Origin: Bryobacterales bacterium | GTDB taxonomy: Bacteria; Acidobacteriota; Terriglobia; Bryobacterales; Bryobacteraceae | Direction of reading: 5' to 3' | NCBI GenBank assembly: GCA_020852175.1 | Contig: JADZBH010000050.1 | Coordinates: forward strand, 46,038 to 110,037 | DNA length: 64,000 nucleotides | Shown here: positions 55,274 to 64,000 of the stretch, piece after piece | Layout: every line of letters starts with the position of its first letter | How positions within the stretch are numbered: the first letter of the stretch is position 1 | Program-made: the position numbers and the translations under genes | The notes under the pieces: model-generated | The model's database searches: none | What the model saw: the letters and a program-made list of their open reading frames with translations, nothing else | Told to the model about the DNA's origin: nothing

Positions 55274-56881
55274 TTGAACAGACGACAACTACTGAAGAGC
55301 GCCGCTCCCGCCGCCGGACTCACGATACTCCGTAGCGGCATGTTGCGCGGCCAAACCGCGCCCAGCAACCGGCTGAACGTCGCGCTTGTCGGCGTGTGGG
55401 GACGCGGCACGGCGCACTATGCCTCGTTGCGTCACGAAAACGTCGTGGCCCTCTGCGACGTGAATGAACCGCGCATGAAAGAGGCCCTGCAACTCTTTCC
55501 CAAGGCCAAGACCCATTGGGACTGGCGCCGCCTGATGGACCAGAAGGACGTGGAAGCGGTGATCATTTGCACGGCCGACCATCATCACGCGTTCATCGCC
55601 AACTGGGCGCTGAACCGCGACATGCACGTCTTCTGCGAAAAGCCGCTGGGCATCAGCGTCGATGAGGTGCGCACGGTCCGCGCCAACTACAATAAGCGCA
55701 AGGCCAAGGTGGCCACGCAGCACGGCACGCAGCGCCATGCCTACCCGAACTTCGAGCGTATCCGGGAACTGATTCTCGATGGCGCCATCGGCGAACTGCA
55801 CACCGTCCATAGTTGGGACAGCCGCCGCCTGCCGCGCCCCGGCTATCCGCAGGCCGAAGGCCAGCCGCCGGCAGGTCTCCAGTACGAGCAGTGGATCGGC
55901 CCCTCGCCGTATCACCCGTACAGTCCGCAGTACTTCGGCGGCTCGTCCGGCCTGAACTGCCTGTTCTGGAACATGTACCGTGACTTCGGCGTCGGCCAGA
56001 TGGGCGACATGGGGGCGCACACCATGGACCTGGTCTGGAACTCGGTGGACGCCGGCGCGCCGCTGGGCATCGACGTCGATTGGGAGGTGAGCGACAAGTA
56101 CGATCCCAACATCTGCCCGGTGAAACTGAAGGCGATCTTCGACCACCCGGCCAACTCCTGGCGCGGTCCAGTGAAGCTGGTCTGGTATCAGGGCGGGCTC
56201 AAGCCGGAAGCGCCGAAGGGCTTCATTGACGTGGAACGCATCGGCAACGGCGCGTTGTTTGAAGGCTCGAAGGGCGTCATCCTGGCCGACTTCACCAGCC
56301 GCATCGTCATTCCCAACAACGACGATGGCGACTTCACCTATTACAAGCGCCGCGGCAAGGGCGAACTTCTGCCTCTGATCCTGGGTTCCGGCCAGCCCAC
56401 GCAAGGCCAGCCGCGGCAGCCTGCCCGGCCGGCGCCGCGCAGGCAGCAGGCGCAATCGCTGCCCGGCGGCATGAGAGCCATGCCCAGCGCCGAGATCGGC
56501 CCCAACGGTTTTCCCGCCGTGCAAATGATGGACGGCAACATTCCTCCCGCTCTTGGCATGCCGAATACCACCGTGGAGGCCCTGGTCGCGGCGGAGAAGG
56601 CAGGCCAGGCGGCGCCCGGCCGCCCCGACGTGTTCCAAACCGATTGGATCGAAGCCTGCAAAGGCCGCCGCAACGGCGTCACGCACGGCACCAGTTCCAA
56701 AACCCACTGCGACTTCGATTACGCCGGTTCCATGATGGAGCAGATGCTGCTCGGCCTCGTGGCTCACCGCGCAGGCAGGAAACTCGCCTATGATCCGGCC
56801 ACCGGCCGCGTCACGAACATGGCCGAAGCCAACGACTGGCTGAAGCGCACCTACCGTCCGAACTGGACGCTCAACGGCTGA
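55274..56881 (+). CDS. Gfo/Idh/MocA family oxidoreductase, secreted (Tat-like leader)
   Basis: MNRRQLLKSAAPAAGLTILRSG; LNVALVGVWGRGTAHYASLRHENVVALCDVNEPR...VFCEKPLGISVDEVRTV. Confidence 0.9.
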   Translation: MNRRQLLKSAAPAAGLTILRSGMLRGQTAPSNRLNVALVGVWGRGTAHYASLRHENVVALCDVNEPRMKEALQLFPKAKTHWDWRRLMDQKDVEAVIICTADHHHAFIANWALNRDMHVFCEKPLGISVDEVRTVRANYNKRKAKVATQHGTQRHAYPNFERIRELILDGAIGELHTVHSWDSRRLPRPGYPQAEGQPPAGLQYEQWIGPSPYHPYSPQYFGGSSGLNCLFWNMYRDFGVGQMGDMGAHTMDLVWNSVDAGAPLGIDVDWEVSDKYDPNICPVKLKAIFDHPANSWRGPVKLVWYQGGLKPEAPKGFIDVERIGNGALFEGSKGVILADFTSRIVIPNNDDGDFTYYKRRGKGELLPLILGSGQPTQGQPRQPARPAPRRQQAQSLPGGMRAMPSAEIGPNGFPAVQMMDGNIPPALGMPNTTVEALVAAEKAGQAAPGRPDVFQTDWIEACKGRRNGVTHGTSSKTHCDFDYAGSMMEQMLLGLVAHRAGRKLAYDPATGRVTNMAEANDWLKRTYRPNWTLNG

Positions 56882-56890
56882 ACCTTCACT

Positions 56891-57529
56891 CTACTTCACG
56901 GCCAGCGGGCGGTATTCGATCTTCCGGATGCCGCCCGTCGTGTTGTAGGAAGCAAAGCCGAGCGGCGTGGAGAGTTTGATGTCGCCCGGCCTCAGGCCGA
57001 TCGTCCGTCCGCCCACCTGCACGTTCACCACGCGCCGCCCGTCGATCCACGCCTCGATGCGCTCATCGGTCACGCGGATGCGGAAGGCGTACCAGCGGCC
57101 CGTCTCGAAGTTCACATAGGTGCGTGTCTCGTTGTCCGAGGCGTCCCACCCGTCAATCGACGAGATGCCGACGATGTCGCCGCCCCAGCCGCCCAACACC
57201 CACGTCGCATGATCGCCGCCGGCGGGAAGCGTCACGCTGGCGAAGAAGTCGCCGCCCAGCAGGCGCGCCGCCTCGAATCGCAGTTCGTAGTCCGATTTCG
57301 GGAAGGCGCCCTGCCACGTCACCCCCGTCAGCGGCTGCCCCGCCGTCAGAATCAGCGCACCCTTTTCCACCTTTACGCCCGGCTGCCTCGGGAACGGCGT
57401 CACCGACCACGCCCCCAGCGAAGCGCCGTCGAACATCGGCTTCCATGCGTCACCGGCCGGTTGCGCGGAGCACAGTCCCGCCGCGCACGCCGCCATGGCC
57501 AGAAGCCATGCCGCTGTCCGTCGAACCAT
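56891..57529 (-). CDS. DUF1080 (3-keto-disaccharide hydrolase-like) secreted protein
   Basis: Signal peptide from ATG 57529; WKPMFDGASLGAWSVTPFPRQPGVKVEKGALILTAG...SDYELRFEAARLLGGDFFASVTLP. Confidence 0.85.
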   Translation of the reverse strand: MVRRTAAWLLAMAACAAGLCSAQPAGDAWKPMFDGASLGAWSVTPFPRQPGVKVEKGALILTAGQPLTGVTWQGAFPKSDYELRFEAARLLGGDFFASVTLPAGGDHATWVLGGWGGDIVGISSIDGWDASDNETRTYVNFETGRWYAFRIRVTDERIEAWIDGRRVVNVQVGGRTIGLRPGDIKLSTPLGFASYNTTGGIRKIEYRPLAVK

Positions 57530-57562
57530 GCCGCGCTCCGTTTCCGCCGCCACCGCTTCCAC

Positions 57563-58660
57563 CTACCGCAGAAGGGGCCGCAGCGCCTTGGCGAATTCCT
57601 CAGCCTGCCGCACGAACCCAAGATCGGTCGGGTGCGAGCCGTCGATAGTGCCCTCGCCGTCGCCGCCCAACAACCGCGCCGCTTCCAAATAGGCCACGCC
57701 CGGCGCCTTCTCCGCTTTTAGCTTCGCGTACTCTTCCCGCAAGGCCACATGGTTGGTCTCGTTGCGTTCACGCCGTTGCGGGTTCAAAAAGCTGTCGGCG
57801 TAGTTCCGGTCCTCCACCAGTAGAATGGGCGTCTTCGGATGCGCGGCGCGCAAGGTCTTCACAATCGGCACGGTCCGTTCGCGCACCTCGGCCGCCACCA
57901 TATTCGGCAGGCAGTCGATCACGAAGACGGCCGGGTCCAACTCCACCAGGAACCTGGTTACTTCGGGCTCCATTTTTCCATTCCCCGAGAAGCCCAGGTT
58001 CAACACTTCGCGATCCAGCCAGCGGCCCAACAGCGACACGTGCGTCATGCCCGAGCGCGACGCCGAGTAGCCGTGCGTGATCGACGTGCCGTAAAAAACA
58101 ACCGGCTTGCGTCCCGCCGGACGCGCCGCCGCCTTCCCCGCCGTACTTCCTTTCGGGAAGCCGATTTCCAGGGACTTCAGCTCGTTTCCCATCGGCAGGT
58201 ACAGCATGTATTCGCGCTCGCCCGCAGTCATCGACGGCGCCAGCGCGTCCACGTTGTCCGGATACTTCGTGGCCCGTCCGATGCCCAGCCATCGCCACTG
58301 CGCGGCCCCGGACTTCACGTACAGATCCAGTCCGCTCGATGCCACCGCCGTGCTGTTGGCGCCGGCCAGCCTCTCCAGCCCCAGGCTCCAGCGCGCATGA
58401 ATGGACGTTGTGTGGGCCACGAAGCGCACCAGCAGGCCCGCCGATTGCCGGCTCAGGCTCCACACGGCATCGCGCACCACGCCGCGCGCCCGTCCCGGCA
58501 GCCTGTCGTAGGGCGCGTCCACGTCGCGAAACGCCTGCCCTTCCAGGGTGAACTGCCGCGCATCGTGCCAGGTGAGTTCCGGCTTCGCCTCCGTTTGTTG
58601 CGCCGCACCCGCCGCCGCTCCGCCGAGCAGCCAGCCAAACTCTCTTCTGCCAATCGTCAT
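57563..58660 (-). CDS. SGNH/GDSL-family hydrolase with N-terminal accessory domain
   Basis: VVFYGTSITHGYSASRSGMTHVSLLGRWLDREVLNLGFSGNGKMEPEVTRFLVELDPAVFVIDCLPNM...DGSHPTDLGFVRQAEEFAKAL. Confidence 0.88.
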   Translation of the reverse strand: MTIGRREFGWLLGGAAAGAAQQTEAKPELTWHDARQFTLEGQAFRDVDAPYDRLPGRARGVVRDAVWSLSRQSAGLLVRFVAHTTSIHARWSLGLERLAGANSTAVASSGLDLYVKSGAAQWRWLGIGRATKYPDNVDALAPSMTAGEREYMLYLPMGNELKSLEIGFPKGSTAGKAAARPAGRKPVVFYGTSITHGYSASRSGMTHVSLLGRWLDREVLNLGFSGNGKMEPEVTRFLVELDPAVFVIDCLPNMVAAEVRERTVPIVKTLRAAHPKTPILLVEDRNYADSFLNPQRRERNETNHVALREEYAKLKAEKAPGVAYLEAARLLGGDGEGTIDGSHPTDLGFVRQAEEFAKALRPLLR

Positions 58661-58707
58661 TGCCCCATCAGTCTATCCGATCGCCGCCGGCCCGCCACCC
58701 GTTGCGG

Positions 58708-59052
58708 TTACCGGGCCGGTACTTCGGGCACGGGATCCGGGCTCCCCAGGGCCACCGCCCCACGGCACGACCACAACCGCCGCACCGTCAACCGCGCACC
58801 CTCCGCGATTCCGAAGCGCGTCACCGCCTGCCGTGAATACTCCGAGCAGGTGGGCCGGTAGCGGCAGCGGACGATCAGGCTCGACACCGGGCGCAGCCAC
58901 CGCTGGTAGGCCTCCACCAGCCGCACATAGCCCCGCGCCGTCCACTGCCGTTCGGGCGCTCTTCTGGCGTCGGCCCCCGCCAGAACCAGGGCCAGAGCCA
59001 CCGCCGCCAGATATCCGTGCGGCTGCCTCAGGCAGCGCCGCAATGCGGGCAT
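58708..59052 (-). CDS. yidD: YidD-like membrane protein insertion efficiency factor
   Basis: LVEAYQRWLRPVSSLIVRCRYRPTCSEYSRQAVTRFGIAEGARLTVRRLWSCRG...GSPDPVPEVP; start MPALRRCLRQ at 59052. Confidence 0.85.
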   Translation of the reverse strand: MPALRRCLRQPHGYLAAVALALVLAGADARRAPERQWTARGYVRLVEAYQRWLRPVSSLIVRCRYRPTCSEYSRQAVTRFGIAEGARLTVRRLWSCRGAVALGSPDPVPEVPAR

Positions 59053-59399
59053 CGCGTACTTACCAGCAGCCGCTTGTTCTTGCAGTTTTGGCACTCCACC
59101 AACTCGCCCTTGGGCCGCGACAGGACGTAGATGATCAGTCCCACCACGCTCAGGAACAGCACCAGAGCCATCCACAACACAGGGCTGTCCATGCCTCGCG
59201 CCTTGGCGTCGCGCGCCACCCAAACCAGCAGCGCGATATTCACCACCAGAATCACGATCGGGATCAGCACCAGCGTCCCGCTGCATGCCAGGCAACTGAG
59301 CGCGGCCGCCACGCCGCCGTCGTCGTCGGCCAGCAGAGGCGCGCCCAGCAACAACGCGGGCAGGCAGAGTCGGGCGCTACGGGTAAGGAAGGAATTCAT
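59028..59399 (-). CDS. Small membrane protein with PLDc_N-like TM region and C-terminal zinc ribbon
   Basis: MNSFLTRSARLCLPALLLGAPLLA; PVLWMALVLFLSVVGLIIYVLSRPKGELVECQNCKNKRLLVSTRCPHCG. Confidence 0.7.
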   Translation of the reverse strand: MNSFLTRSARLCLPALLLGAPLLADDDGGVAAALSCLACSGTLVLIPIVILVVNIALLVWVARDAKARGMDSPVLWMALVLFLSVVGLIIYVLSRPKGELVECQNCKNKRLLVSTRCPHCGAA

Positions 59400-59457
59400 G
59401 TGGGCAACCAGGGTCTTGGTAGCAAACGATAGCCGCTTCCCGCCGCCCAAGTCAAGT

Positions 59458-59494
59458 AAAAAGCAGAACCCCGGAAGCGCGTGGCTCCCGGGGC
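59458..59494 (-). terminator. Rho-independent terminator of the aldolase gene
   Basis: Minus strand AGCCCCGGGAGCCACGCGCTTCCGGGGTTCTGCTTTTT. Confidence 0.75.
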
Positions 59495-59520
59495 TCGGTT
59501 TACGGTGTGAAGCCGGTTCC

Positions 59521-60366
59521 CTAAAACAGGTTCGTCGGCCTGCGGGACCACTTCTGCCCCTTCTCCGCGGCGATTCCCTCCAAGGCCGCCACGTGTGCGC
59601 CAGTCTGCGTCAGAACATGGTGCAGGTCATTGCCGATACTGATGAACCGGAAGCCTTTTTCAAGGAATTCGCCCACGCGGGCCGTCCCGAACAGGAACAG
59701 CCCCAGGATTACGTTGTTCTTTTTTGCGTTGGCCACAAGTTTCTCCGTCGCCGCGCCAATTTCGGGCGAGGTGTACATGTGGGGAAATTCATACTTTTCG
59801 AACAGCCCCATCGACATGCACAGGTCGTTCTGGCCCAGGAACAGAATATCCACGCCGGGCACCGCCGCGATGGATTCCATGTTCTCGATGCACGATGCGG
59901 TTTCCACTTGCAGCGCGACGACGATGTTCTTGTTGGCGTTGGGCACATAGCCCAGCAGCCCCGCCTTGTGCGTCGACCGCTGCGGGAAGTACACGCTGCG
60001 CGTGCCCGCCGTCGGATAACGAGCGCAACTTACACCCGCCTTCGCCTCCTCGGCATTGTTGATGTAGGGAATCAGCACGCCGTCGGCTCCCAGATCCAAC
60101 GCCTGCTGAATTCCGTTCCGGTCGTGGTAGCCGCCCACGCGCACCATGGACTTGGCGCCGCCGCTGGCAATCGCGCACAACATCGCCGAAAGCCGCTCCG
60201 GATCCATCGGGCCGTGCTGCATGTCCACCAGCAGCCAGTCATATCCGCTGTGCGCCAACTGCTCGGCCACCGTGGGACTGTGCGAATTGAGAAACAGCCC
60301 CATTTTGGGCTGTCCCGCGCGCAATTGCGCTTTGAAATCGGCGCCGCTCAGCGTCGCATCAGACAT
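59521..60366 (-). CDS. HpcH/HpaI aldolase family protein
   Basis: MGLFLNSHSPTVAEQLAHSGYDWLLVDMQHGPMDPERLSAMLCAI...VRVGGYHDRNGIQQALDLGADGVLIPYINNAEEA. Confidence 0.92.
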   Translation of the reverse strand: MSDATLSGADFKAQLRAGQPKMGLFLNSHSPTVAEQLAHSGYDWLLVDMQHGPMDPERLSAMLCAIASGGAKSMVRVGGYHDRNGIQQALDLGADGVLIPYINNAEEAKAGVSCARYPTAGTRSVYFPQRSTHKAGLLGYVPNANKNIVVALQVETASCIENMESIAAVPGVDILFLGQNDLCMSMGLFEKYEFPHMYTSPEIGAATEKLVANAKKNNVILGLFLFGTARVGEFLEKGFRFISIGNDLHHVLTQTGAHVAALEGIAAEKGQKWSRRPTNLF

Positions 60367-60493
60367 AGATCACTTTCCTCCCAGATTCTCTCCCGGTGCG
60401 TCCACGGGCCGGACGCCGGGGCTCATGACACTATAACCCAACGCGCGATTCCAGCCTCCGGAGGCTCACCCGCTGCCCCCCTACAATAGGAGG

Positions 60494-61690
60494 GTGGCTC
60501 CGCTCCCCATCGAAGATCAGATCACTTACATCAAAAAGGGCCTTGCCGAACTCATCCGCGAGGAGGATCTCCGCGAACGCCTGAAACAGGCGGCCGCCAA
60601 GGGCACGCCCCTCCGCGTCAAGGCCGGTTTCGACCCCACCGCGCCGGATCTCCACCTGGGCCACACCGTCCTGCTCCGCAAAATGAAACATTTTCAGGAC
60701 ATGGGGCACCAGGTCATCTTCCTCATCGGCGACATGACCGGCCTGATCGGCGACCCTACGGGCCGCAACATCACGCGCCCGCCCATGACCCGCGAACTGA
60801 TCGCCGAGAATGCGGAAACCTACAAAGCGCAGGTCTTCAAGATCCTCGATCCCGAGCGCACCGTCGTCGATTTCAATTCCCGCTGGCTCGAACCCATGCG
60901 CTTCGAGGATATGATCCGCCTCTGTTCGAAGTACACCGTGGCGCGTCTCCTGGAACGGGACGATTTCTCCAAGCGCTTCCGCGAAAATACGCCCATCAGC
61001 GTCCACGAACTGCTCTACCCTCTTGCCCAGGGCTACGATTCGGTGTCCCTGCGCTGTGACGTGGAGATGGGCGGCACGGACCAGAAGTTCAACCTGCTGG
61101 TGGGGCGCGAGTTGCAGCGCGATTGGGGCCAGCCGCCGCAAATCGTCGCCACCGTTCCCTTGTTGGAGGGCCTGGATGGCGTCGAAAAAATGTCCAAGTC
61201 CAAAGGCAATTACGTCGGGATCGCCGAACCGGCCGCGGTGATGGTGAAAAAGCTGATGTCGATCCCGGACGAACTCATGCCCCGGTACTGGGAGCTTCTC
61301 ACCGACCGTTCCCTGGCCAGTATCGCCGCCATGAAGAACAGCCACCCGCGCGAGGCGAAGCTGGAGATGGCCGAAACCGTCGTCCGCGACTTCCACGGCC
61401 ATGCCGCCGCGCGCGAGGCCTGTGAGGAGTGGCTGCGCGTGGTCAGCCAGGGGCAGGTTCCTTCCGACATCGAGGAGTTCGCCCTGGATGGCGCGCTGCG
61501 CATCGACAAAGCGCTGGTGCACACCGGGCTTGCCCTTTCCGGCGCCGATGCCCAGCGCAAGGTGAAGTCCGGCGCGGTGGAGGTGGATGGGGCGCGCGTC
61601 TCCGACTTTGTCACGTTGGCCGCCCCCGGCCAGTACATCGTGCGCGTCGGCAAAGGCTGGAGGAAGGTTGTCCTGCGCAATGGAGCCTGA
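60494..61690 (+). CDS. tyrS: Tyrosyl-tRNA synthetase
   Basis: [60 protein letters not shown]-terminal S4-like domain. Confidence 0.95.
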   Translation: MAPLPIEDQITYIKKGLAELIREEDLRERLKQAAAKGTPLRVKAGFDPTAPDLHLGHTVLLRKMKHFQDMGHQVIFLIGDMTGLIGDPTGRNITRPPMTRELIAENAETYKAQVFKILDPERTVVDFNSRWLEPMRFEDMIRLCSKYTVARLLERDDFSKRFRENTPISVHELLYPLAQGYDSVSLRCDVEMGGTDQKFNLLVGRELQRDWGQPPQIVATVPLLEGLDGVEKMSKSKGNYVGIAEPAAVMVKKLMSIPDELMPRYWELLTDRSLASIAAMKNSHPREAKLEMAETVVRDFHGHAAAREACEEWLRVVSQGQVPSDIEEFALDGALRIDKALVHTGLALSGADAQRKVKSGAVEVDGARVSDFVTLAAPGQYIVRVGKGWRKVVLRNGA

Positions 61691-62522
61691 GGTCCTCTCC
61701 CCGGCCGATCTCCCTGACCTGCTCGCCTTGTGCCGCGCCGCGCACTGGAACCAGACCGAGGCCGACTGGCGGCGCGTGCTCGCGCTCGAGCCTGAACTCT
61801 GCCTTGGCATCCGCGCCGGCGGCCGCATCGTCTCCACCGCCGCCGCCGTCACCTACTCTCCCGCCGAGGGCTTTCCGCCGCTTGCCTGGATCGGCATGGT
61901 GCTGACGGACCCTGAACATCGCGGCCACGGCTTCGCCCGCCGCCTGATGACGCGGCTCACCGCCACGCTGGACGGCCGCGGCTTCGCGGTGCAGAAACTG
62001 GACGCCACCAGCATGGGCCTTCCGCTGTATGAACAACTCGGCTTCCTCGCCGAGCAGCCCGTTGAACGGTGGCAGCGCGACCCTTCGAGGAAGCGCATAC
62101 AGGCCAGCGGCGTCGTCGAACCTTTCCGCTGCGACGCGGCGCTCGACATCCCCGCTTTCGGGTGGGACCGCTCGCGCCTGCTGCCCTCTCTGCTGGATGC
62201 GCCCGGGGCCGACGCCGCCCTCACCGAAGGCGGATTCGCCATGGGCCGCCCCGGAGCCATCGCCGCTTACTTTGGCCCTTGTGCCGCCCGTTCGCCGCTG
62301 GCCGCCAAACGCCTGGCCAACTGGTTCCTGGCGCGCCACCACGGCGAAGTCGTATTCTGGGATCTGCTCCCTCATAACGGAGAAGCCCAGGCGCTGGCCC
62401 GGTCGCTTGGCTTCCGTCCCGTCCGCACGCTGGTGCGCATGGTGCGCCGGCCGCCCGGCGTCACCGAGCCTCCGCGGCGTGACGAGCACATCTTCGCCAT
62501 CGCCGGCTTCGAGTTTGGATAA
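61680..62522 (+). CDS. GNAT-family N-acetyltransferase
   Basis: ATG at 61680 overlaps tyr[57 protein letters not shown]. Confidence 0.85.
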   Translation: MEPEVLSPADLPDLLALCRAAHWNQTEADWRRVLALEPELCLGIRAGGRIVSTAAAVTYSPAEGFPPLAWIGMVLTDPEHRGHGFARRLMTRLTATLDGRGFAVQKLDATSMGLPLYEQLGFLAEQPVERWQRDPSRKRIQASGVVEPFRCDAALDIPAFGWDRSRLLPSLLDAPGADAALTEGGFAMGRPGAIAAYFGPCAARSPLAAKRLANWFLARHHGEVVFWDLLPHNGEAQALARSLGFRPVRTLVRMVRRPPGVTEPPRRDEHIFAIAGFEFG

Positions 62523-63982
62523 TGCAACGCAAACGGCTTGTTTGGAAACTTCGTGAAAGCGAACTCGTGTTCGCGGAACAGACCCTGGTCGGGGGCCTCG
62601 TCCCCGTCGCTCCGATCCCCGCGCCCGACGGCGCGCTCTATGACGACCCTGAGCGCGCCTACTCCCGGGCCATGCTGCTTGAGGAGCAGGGCGCCGCGTT
62701 CGTCGTGCTTGGCGCCGAGATCCTCCGCGCCGGCAAGCCCCTTCTCACGGCGGAAGAGCAGACCCGCCGCGTCATCCCCGTCCTGAAGAAACTGCGGGGT
62801 GAAATCGGCATCCCCGTCGCCGTCGCCACCACCCGCGCCGAAACCGCCCAGCGCGCCCTGGAAATGGGCGCCGAAATCATCTATGACCAGAGCGCGGCCA
62901 GCTTCGAGCCACAAATCGCCAAGATCGCGGCCGAGGCCTCCGGTGTTCTGATTCTCGGCCACATGCGCGGCACGCCGGAACGCTGGGCCAAGCAGGCCCC
63001 GGTCCCCGATCCCATCGCCACGGTGCTGGAAGACCTGGACGCCGGTGTCCATCGCGCCCGCATGGCACACCTGTTGAACACGCAACTGGCCGTAGAACCC
63101 GGCTTCAACATGGGGAAACGCCGCGACGAGAATATCGCCGTCGCCGCCCGCGTCTTTCTGCTGAACCGCTTTGAACTGCCCGTGTGCGTCAACGTCGCCA
63201 TGCCGGGGGTGTTGAACGAGGAATCCTCCGGCGCCTCGCTCGCCGTGGCCACGGCGGCCGTCCTGGGCGCCGCCCATATGCTGATCGCCTTCGACGTTCC
63301 CGGCACCCTGGCCGCCGCCGCCGTCGCCGACGCCATCGGGCGGGTGAAGGCGTACGAGGCCAGCGTACAGCCCAAGGAAAAGCTCCGCGAAACGCCGGGA
63401 TTCGGGAAACGTCCGCTGGGGCGGGAGAGCCGGCCGCCGCGCGAGGATGCTCCGGCCGCCGCACCCGCCGAACCTGCCCGGCCCGCCTTCCAGCAGAACC
63501 CCAAAGGGCCCCGCGCCGTTCGGCCGCCTGTCTCCAGGCCGCCTTCGCGTGGAACGGACCGTCCGCCTGCCGGTGGCGACCGTCCGCCTGCCGGTGGCGA
63601 CCGTCCGCCACGCCGTGAAGGCCCGCCACGCCCGTTCCAGCCGCGCGACGACCGGCGTGACGACCGGCGCGATGACCGTCCGCCGCGCCCGTTCCAGACT
63701 CGCGATGATCGGCGTGACAACCGGCGTGATAACCAGCGCGATGACCGGCCGCCGCGTCCGTTTCAGCCGCGCGATGACCGGCCGCCGCGTCCGTTTCAGC
63801 CGCGCGACGACCGGCAGGATAACCGCCCGCCGCGCGGTTTCAACCCTCGTGGCGACCGTCCTCCCATGGGTGGAGGCCGTCCGCCCCGCCGCGATTTCGG
63901 CCCGCGCGATCAAGGCGGACCGAAACGCTTCTCCGGACCGCGCCCTCCGCGCGGCCCCAAGACGAACAAGCCCGGCGAATAG
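62522..63982 (+). CDS. Dihydropteroate-synthase-like (TIM-barrel) protein with Arg/Pro/Asp-rich low-complexity C-terminal tail
   Basis: FVVLGAEILRAGKPLLTAEEQTRRVIPVLKKLRGEIGIPVAVATTRAETAQRALEMGAEIIYDQSA...LGHMRGTPERWA...VEPGFNMGKRRDENIAVA; tail repeats RPPRPFQPRDDR. Confidence 0.65.
   Translation: MQRKRLVWKLRESELVFAEQTLVGGLVPVAPIPAPDGALYDDPERAYSRAMLLEEQGAAFVVLGAEILRAGKPLLTAEEQTRRVIPVLKKLRGEIGIPVAVATTRAETAQRALEMGAEIIYDQSAASFEPQIAKIAAEASGVLILGHMRGTPERWAKQAPVPDPIATVLEDLDAGVHRARMAHLLNTQLAVEPGFNMGKRRDENIAVAARVFLLNRFELPVCVNVAMPGVLNEESSGASLAVATAAVLGAAHMLIAFDVPGTLAAAAVADAIGRVKAYEASVQPKEKLRETPGFGKRPLGRESRPPREDAPAAAPAEPARPAFQQNPKGPRAVRPPVSRPPSRGTDRPPAGGDRPPAGGDRPPRREGPPRPFQPRDDRRDDRRDDRPPRPFQTRDDRRDNRRDNQRDDRPPRPFQPRDDRPPRPFQPRDDRQDNRPPRGFNPRGDRPPMGGGRPPRRDFGPRDQGGPKRFSGPRPPRGPKTNKPGE
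63540..63860 (+). repeat. In-frame tandem repeats encoding GDRPPAG and RPPRPFQPRDDR units
   Basis: 33-bp unit ccgccgcgtccgtttcagccgcgcga[t/c]gaccgg at 63749 and 63782; 21-bp unit gaccgtccgcctgccggtggc repeated upstream. Confidence 0.85.
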
Positions 63983-64000
63983 CCGGGCGGGACTCGAACC
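63979..64000 (-). tRNA. Partial tRNA 3' end (T-loop and acceptor strand), cut by window edge
   Basis: Minus strand GGTTCGAGTCCCGCCCGGCTA: G53-TTCGAGT-C61 T-arm signature, then CCCGC and a 7-nt acceptor strand; identity not determinable. Confidence 0.5.

Noticed and set aside
63540-63860. CRISPR-like periodicity near the right end
   Set aside because: Repeats are contiguous, in frame and encode RPPRPFQPRDDR units; no spacers.

Overview
This 64-kb GC-rich bacterial window looks acidobacterial (Bryobacter/Solibacter-like) from its gene content; that taxonomy is inference. It is densely coding, with no IS element, prophage or CRISPR array that I could recognise. From left to right: (i) a truncated deacetylase-like secreted protein beside a giant ~2,800-aa secreted multidomain paralog; (ii) an MFS transporter and a TolB-like protein; (iii) an exopolysaccharide locus with two polysaccharide deacetylases, three glycosyltransferases, a formyltransferase, an O-antigen ligase and a methyltransferase; (iv) a carbohydrate-utilisation locus with an IclR-HTH/periplasmic-binding-domain regulator, esterase, TonB receptor, MFS, fucose/arabinose-isomerase-like protein, GH106-like rhamnosidase and oxidoreductase; (v) a corrinoid salvage cluster (CbiZ, CbiB, CobQ) with a cobalamin riboswitch that reads into what looks like an eroded TonB-receptor gene; (vi) a compact stress/regulatory island around an NtrC-type two-component system, with five canonical -24/-12 sigma-54 promoter matches placed upstream of its transcription units; (vii) a diheme peroxidase / HTH-substrate-binding regulator / Cys-less Oxidored_molyb operon divergent from a TonB receptor; (viii) a 93-bp tandem repeat; (ix) an ECF sigma/Ser-Thr kinase pair divergent from an internally duplicated secreted protein; (x) housekeeping and hydrolase genes, including yidD and tyrS, plus a degenerate dihydropteroate-synthase-like protein with an Arg/Pro/Asp-rich tail; and a partial tRNA at the right edge. 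The most interesting signals are the sigma-54 island and the riboswitch upstream of a decayed receptor gene. All calls are by eye, from motifs and translated ORFs; no database search was run.
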